Origin: Fagopyrum homotropicum
Lineage: Eukaryota > Streptophyta > Magnoliopsida > Caryophyllales > Polygonaceae
Length of the DNA stretch: 64,000 nt
Reading direction: 5' to 3'
NCBI GenBank assembly: GCA_033239125.1
Contig: BSWB01000005.1
Location: 104,524,494 to 104,588,493 of the forward strand
Part shown: positions 60,001-64,000 of the stretch, one piece after another
Layout of the letters: every line of letters begins with the position of its first letter
How positions within the stretch are numbered: the first letter of the stretch is position 1
Program-made: the position numbers and the translations under genes
Notes under the pieces: generated by a model
The model's input: the letters and a program-made list of their open reading frames with translations, nothing else
What the model was told of the DNA's origin: nothing
Databases searched by the model: none

Positions 60001-61710
60001 TGTTAGCATGAAATATTGCAATATTTTAGGCACTTATTTTGATTGTTTTTCCCCTTATTATTGTGTACATGGATGAAGTTTAGAAGCAATTGTTAGCTTG
60101 TTCCTCTATTTTGTCGATATGGATGTCTACACTAGTTTTGTGTTGATTGTAGGTGAAAAGGAGCAAAATAGGAGCTATTGAGAGAGAAAAGAGAGTAATC
60201 GATCATATTCGAGAATTAGGAACACATCAAGGAAGCTAAGGAAGGAGTTAGGATGAAGAATGTCACGACACAAAAGAAACCACAAGAGTTTTATACTTCC
60301 ACGCCCTGAATTACGGCCGTAGAAGAGTCCACGCTCTAAACCACGGCCGTGGATCTTGGAATCATGAGCGTGGAGCATTCCAGTAAGTTACACGGCCTAA
60401 AGTACGGTCGTGGAAGTCACAAGAGACCGTAACCCCTTTCCATGCCCTAAACCACGGTCGTGGAAACCCTTGAGACCGTGATTTAGGCGATCTTTTGACG
60501 TGTCTTTATTTACCACGTTATTTACATAATGGGCCTGAACGGTTATTCTTTCCCGTCTTATAAAAAGGTCAGAAAAGAGAGTTTCGAGGATCCGTGCTTG
60601 GGCTCGCAATACTCGCATTTGATCCCGCTTAGACGCCTACAGATGCTGACGGTCGCTTACTTTGCTTAGAGCATTTTTCGCCTAGGGTTGATTGAAGATC
60701 GCCGAAGGGTTAGCCTCTTTCTTAGGTTTTGATATTGAAGACAGATTGACAACCTGTTCTTCATACTTACCTTAGATCATTGTGAGGTTTTATGTTCTAC
60801 ATTCTGAATCCATTGAATATCGCTTCTTGTGTGTCGGATTGAGAATTAGTTTTGAAGTTTTATTGAGTATTCGAGGGTTTTCATCTTTCATTCTTCTTAA
60901 ATTGAATATTGATATCATGACAATGGTTATTGGCTAAAACCCTTTAGCAATTCTAAGGTGAAGGGTTGATAGTTGTAGCTTAGATAATGATAGATCGATC
61001 GTAATTTGATTGGACCCTGAGAGTTAGAGAGATCTCGTCGACGAACCTAAATCACGGCCTGTTCTTGGGTTTCCACGGCCGTGGTTCTCAAGATCTTATC
61101 GTAATTCACCCTAGTTTACGAAATTTGCTTTTACTTTGATCTAAGGTTAAAGATTAGCTTTAATCTAGTCTTGGCTTGCCCTTTTCTAGGTAGTAGTGAG
61201 ACTCATCATCCTCTATTTCAGTTTCGAGTGTCACAACCTTAACCGTTTGAGTTTATCTTGATCCTTAGGTTACAAGTTTGGGTATTTGAGTTTAATTCTT
61301 GTCCATATATCCTTTCTATACTGCAGCCTCAACAACCTTTATAGAGAGTGTCTTTAGATAAGTCATATAAAGTCTTGGAACTTCACCGTACATTACTTTA
61401 CTTTAGCATACCTTTGCAACTCTTGACTCTGTCCTTAGTTCTTTTGTATATCTTGAATCGATTGCCACAATTTGATACTTGGATCTTTAGGGTTTTTGTT
61501 TTCCCCGATATTTGCAAAGCTTTATACCTTATTTGCTTTATACCTTATTTGCTTGACAACTTGAAATTGGATTTTGTTTCACCAAATCCTTGTGATCGAT
61601 ACTCTGGAATATTTGCTAATCTACGCCGATCCGTACGCTGAGGGTTCGCTTGCCTTTATTCTAGTTTTATAAATTTAAGACTTGATTGCACGCACGTTTT
61701 AGGGCGAACA
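60001..61710 (+). repeat. Left LTR of the inverted pair (1710 bp)
   Basis: U3 carries an array of cacggccgtgg words (60300-60480; exact ccacggccgtgg at 60341). Another exact copy lies at 61073. The U5-side block gtacgctgagggttcgc lies at 61633-61649. It is related to the LTR at 31318 in overall plan. Confidence 0.7.
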
Positions 61711-61722
61711 AGTTTTTGGCGC

Positions 61723-63333
61723 CGTTCGTCCTAAAACGTGCGTGCAAATAAGCTTTATATTTATAAAACTAGAATAAAAGCAAGCGAACCTGCAGTGTAC
61801 GGATCGGCGTAGATTAGCAAGTATTCCAGAGTATCGAACTCAGGGATTTGGGGGATCAAATTCAGTTCACAAATTATCGAGCTATGAAAATAGAAGCTTT
61901 TGCAAATATTGGGGAAAATAGCAACCCTAAAGATCCGGATATCAAATTGTGGCAATCGATTCAAGATATTCTATAAGTATAAGAACAGGGAGAGAGTTGC
62001 AAAGGTATACTAAAGCAGGTAATGTACGGTGAAGTTCCAAAACCTTATATGTCTAACCAGAAGACTCTCACTATAAAGATTGTTGAGGCTGCAGTATAGA
62101 AAGGATCTAAAGGTAAGAATTGATCTCAAATACCCATGCCCAAACCCAAGGAATCAAAGACAAGCCAAAACGGTTAAGGTTGTGACACTCGAACCGAAAT
62201 AGAGGATGTTGAGTCTCACTACTACCTAGAAAGGACAAGCCAGGGCTAGGTTAAAGCTAATCTTTAACTTTGGATCAAAGCAAAAGCAAAGTTCGTAAAC
62301 TAGGGGAAATCACGGCTAAATCATGAGAATCACGGCCGTGGAAACCAAGAACAACCCGTAATTTAGGGCGTCGATGAAGTTTCTCACACTCTCAGGGTCC
62401 AATCAAATTACGATCGATCTATCATTATCTAAGCCACAACTATCAACCCTTCACCCTTAGAATCGCTAAAAGGTTTTAGTTAATAACCATCATTATCAAA
62501 TCAATAATCAAATATGAAAGGGAGGAAAGGTAAAACCTTGAAATCTCAATAACAAACACAAAACCAATATCAATAAAACTCAGAAGTAACTTGCGTTCAA
62601 TAGATGTAGGATAGAATAAGAATCTCTCACAAATCTCAAGGAACAAAGAAGAACGGGATGTCAATCCGCCTTCAAGTGAAATCCTAAAATCTTCCAACTC
62701 CGCAATCTTCAAATGTGTCCTTCCCTGTATGCAATATAATCTTCCTAAGCAATGCCCTCGCTGGATGCAAGCCGTCCTCAACTTCTCCCTAACGTCGGGG
62801 CTCCAAGTCCTGGGGCTGTCACCGTCCCAAGTCTTTTGGAGATTTTGGCTCCTTCTAGTCTCCCTTTGGAAAAATTGACTCTCCTTCAATGTTGAAGGCT
62901 CTCGAATATTTCTAGGGATAAAACTAGGGTTTAACGATGAAACCCTAAATATTTGGCTGAAAAAAAGTCGAGCCGCTGGTATAAGAAAATACTCTGGGCC
63001 GTGTCAGAAGGTATTAGAGAATATTTTGGCGCGTCTGACGGTATCAGAAGATACTTTGGCGCGTGTGACGGTATCAGAAGATACTTTGGCGCGTCCTAAC
63101 TTCCTTTTATTTTTCCTTTTTGTCCCGCTTTAAAGCTTAATCCTTAAATGTGCTATTTCGCTCCATAATTCACCAAATTAGCTACAAATGCAATAAAACT
63201 CTGTGCAAACTTCTATTCTTGCAAAGTAGGTGAATATAACCATAAATGCCATGAATGTATGTCTATGCATGCAAAATAAAGGGAAAATCTATATAAATAC
63301 ATGCCTAAAAATAGGTCATAATTCATGTCATTA
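61723..63333 (-). repeat. Right (inverted) LTR of the pair (1611 bp)
   Basis: It mirrors the left LTR in its U5/leader half. Its U3 differs: instead of the ccacggccgtgg array there are three units of ttggcgcgt-N-tgacggtatcagaagatac at 63028-63095 (about 33 bp). One tcacggccgtgg remains at 62330. The block gcgaacctgcagtgtac lies at 61784-61800. Confidence 0.7.
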
Positions 63334-63685
63334 CTATTCAACTTTCCGCAAAAGTGAATGTCAAATTATTAAGACACGTTGCTTTGAGATCGAAAGGGAA
63401 TTAATAATACTTTAGATAACCTACCTTCATGATTAGAGTCGGATTTGCTCAAGAAAAGAAAATGCTTAAGGTCTATCGTTGATTAATAATTGATGAAATC
63501 TCTAATCTTGGAATATAACTTTCATATAACAAAGTTCCTATCTTCAATCACTTTAAATAATAAAAACCAACAAACATTTCCCACTTTTATTTTACCGTTT
63601 TTGACTTTGAGAACCGGTTTAAGGTTGTGATTTATACTCCTAAAGTCCTTGAGATTCGACACTCGTTTATACTCACATTAAATTT

Positions 63686-63703
63686 TGGCGCATTTGCCGG
63701 AGA
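63686..63703 (+). promoter_or_regulatory. Primer-binding site of the outer element
   Basis: tggcgcatttgccggaga resembles the tRNA-Asp primer site with three mismatches. It follows the outer LTR end by about eight bases. Confidence 0.65.
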
Positions 63704-63790
63704 TTTTAGTTAGTATCGGTCATTTCTAATTACTAATTCTCAAAGTCTTTTTATTGTTTTGATTTCTTTCTTTCTTTTTGTTTTGTAGGA

Positions 63791-63951
63791 ATGATCAATA
63801 GCCTAGTTGCCTTATGGGCTTCAAGAGAAGAGGCACACCGAAGGTAAATTGAATATGATCAATGGTGTGCCCAAGAAGAGGAGAGGGTTATGACAATGGA
63901 GCATGAAGAGCTTCTTACTAAATTGGAAGAATCTAGAATTGAAGAATTTTG
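63791..63951 (+). pseudogene. Start of a retroelement frame related to that at 33482
   Basis: ATG at 63791, after ttttgtagg (possible splice acceptor), reads MINSLVALWASREEAHRR, then TAA at 63845. The frame continues with IEYDQWCAQEEERV and a Glu-rich coil to a second stop near 63950. The pattern W-x-x-R-x-x-A-x-R-x-x-E-Y matches the start of the 275-codon frame at 33482. Both follow an LTR and tRNA-Asp primer site. Function unknown; this copy is broken. Confidence 0.45.
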
Positions 63952-64000
63952 AAAAAGTTCTGAACCACTATGAATTCCTTACTCAATGATCTCAAAATAT

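Larger units (their letters stand above)
60001..63333. mobile_element. Head-to-head pair of related LTRs around a primer-site remnant
   Basis: Left LTR 60001-61710 (plus) ends GGGCGAACA. After 12 bases (agtttttggcgc), an inverted LTR runs 61723-63333. Near the centre the arms are mirror images at about 85-88%: gcgaacc, gtac-ctg, gatccgta, tactctggaata, tgcagcctcaaca, ttttggaacttcaccgtaca. The outer ends are both the U3 side (TGTTAGCATGAA; reversed right end TAATGACATGAA). The same ctatt lies immediately outside each (59996-60000, 63334-63338). The central spacer is the first part of a tRNA-Asp primer site. Confidence 0.7.
40120..63677 (+). mobile_element. Outer Tat/Athila-like LTR, exploded by nested insertions
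   Basis: The LTR starts TGATAACACCCATCTATTG at 40120. Its pieces are 40120-40441, about 59394-60000 and about 63339-63677, roughly 1.27 kb in total. It ends in ...ACTCACA just before a primer site. The intervening pieces are the solo LTR at 40442-59393 and the head-to-head LTR pair at 60001-63333. The internal region starts at 63686 and leaves the window, so the 3' LTR and target duplication cannot be checked. Continuity of the three pieces is inferred from the insertions' own duplications. Confidence 0.6.

Noticed and set aside
63686..63703. A second direct repeat ttttggcgc (61714 and 63683) as a target duplication for the inverted LTR alone
   Set aside because: The right LTR clearly ends at 63333 by comparison with related LTR starts, so the two ggcgc words are separate primer sites, not a duplication.

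Overview
This window is plant nuclear DNA, most likely from a eudicot. The evidence is a nine-exon nuclear gene with GT-AG introns and a plastid/mitochondrial-type leader, plus transposons of almost every plant class: Ty1/copia, Athila/Tat-like Ty3/gypsy with tRNA-Asp primer sites, CACTA, hAT, PIF/Harbinger, FAR1-type and MuDR-type MULEs, and Helitron. The species cannot be named from sequence alone. Only one host gene looks intact, a SAL1/HAL2-like 3'(2'),5'-bisphosphate (PAP) phosphatase on the minus strand (15254-22412). The rest is layered mobile DNA and gene relics.

Layout. 1-1921: an AT-rich long inverted repeat, a 30-bp tandem repeat, a GC-stemmed palindrome and a short non-autonomous Helitron. 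4221-11131: an old Ty1/copia element with 120-bp LTRs, inserted in a pre-existing ~96-bp tandem duplication and itself split by a 2.1-kb solo LTR (6918-9042). 11.8-14.4 kb: a second, degraded LTR of that solo-LTR family. 15.25-22.4 kb: the PAP phosphatase gene. 22.5-28.8 kb: a FAR1-type MULE whose left terminal inverted repeat was later split by a Harbinger-like element (22564-24233); its transposase is a pseudogene. 28863-38426: a 9.6-kb hAT-like element defined by termini and an 8-bp target duplication. It carries a broken MuDR transposase start and a truncated Athila-like retroelement. 38.65-40.1 kb: a decayed plant-mobile-domain gene.

40120-63677 is one old Tat/Athila-like LTR exploded by nested insertions: it holds a solo LTR (40442-59393), which holds an Athila-type retrotransposon (42378-59333, minus strand), which holds a CACTA element (45061-50783). 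The same outer LTR also holds, at 60001-63333, two related LTRs joined head to head around a primer-site remnant and flanked together by one 5-bp duplication. That arrangement is the most unusual structure in the window.

Recurring themes. Distinct LTR families each carry their own CG-rich palindromic word, repeated through U3, leader and even coding sequence. Two diverged families share a four-copy leader motif. Two primer-site-proximal reading frames in different retroelements look related. Boundaries were read by eye from terminal sequences and target duplications; no alignment or database search was run.
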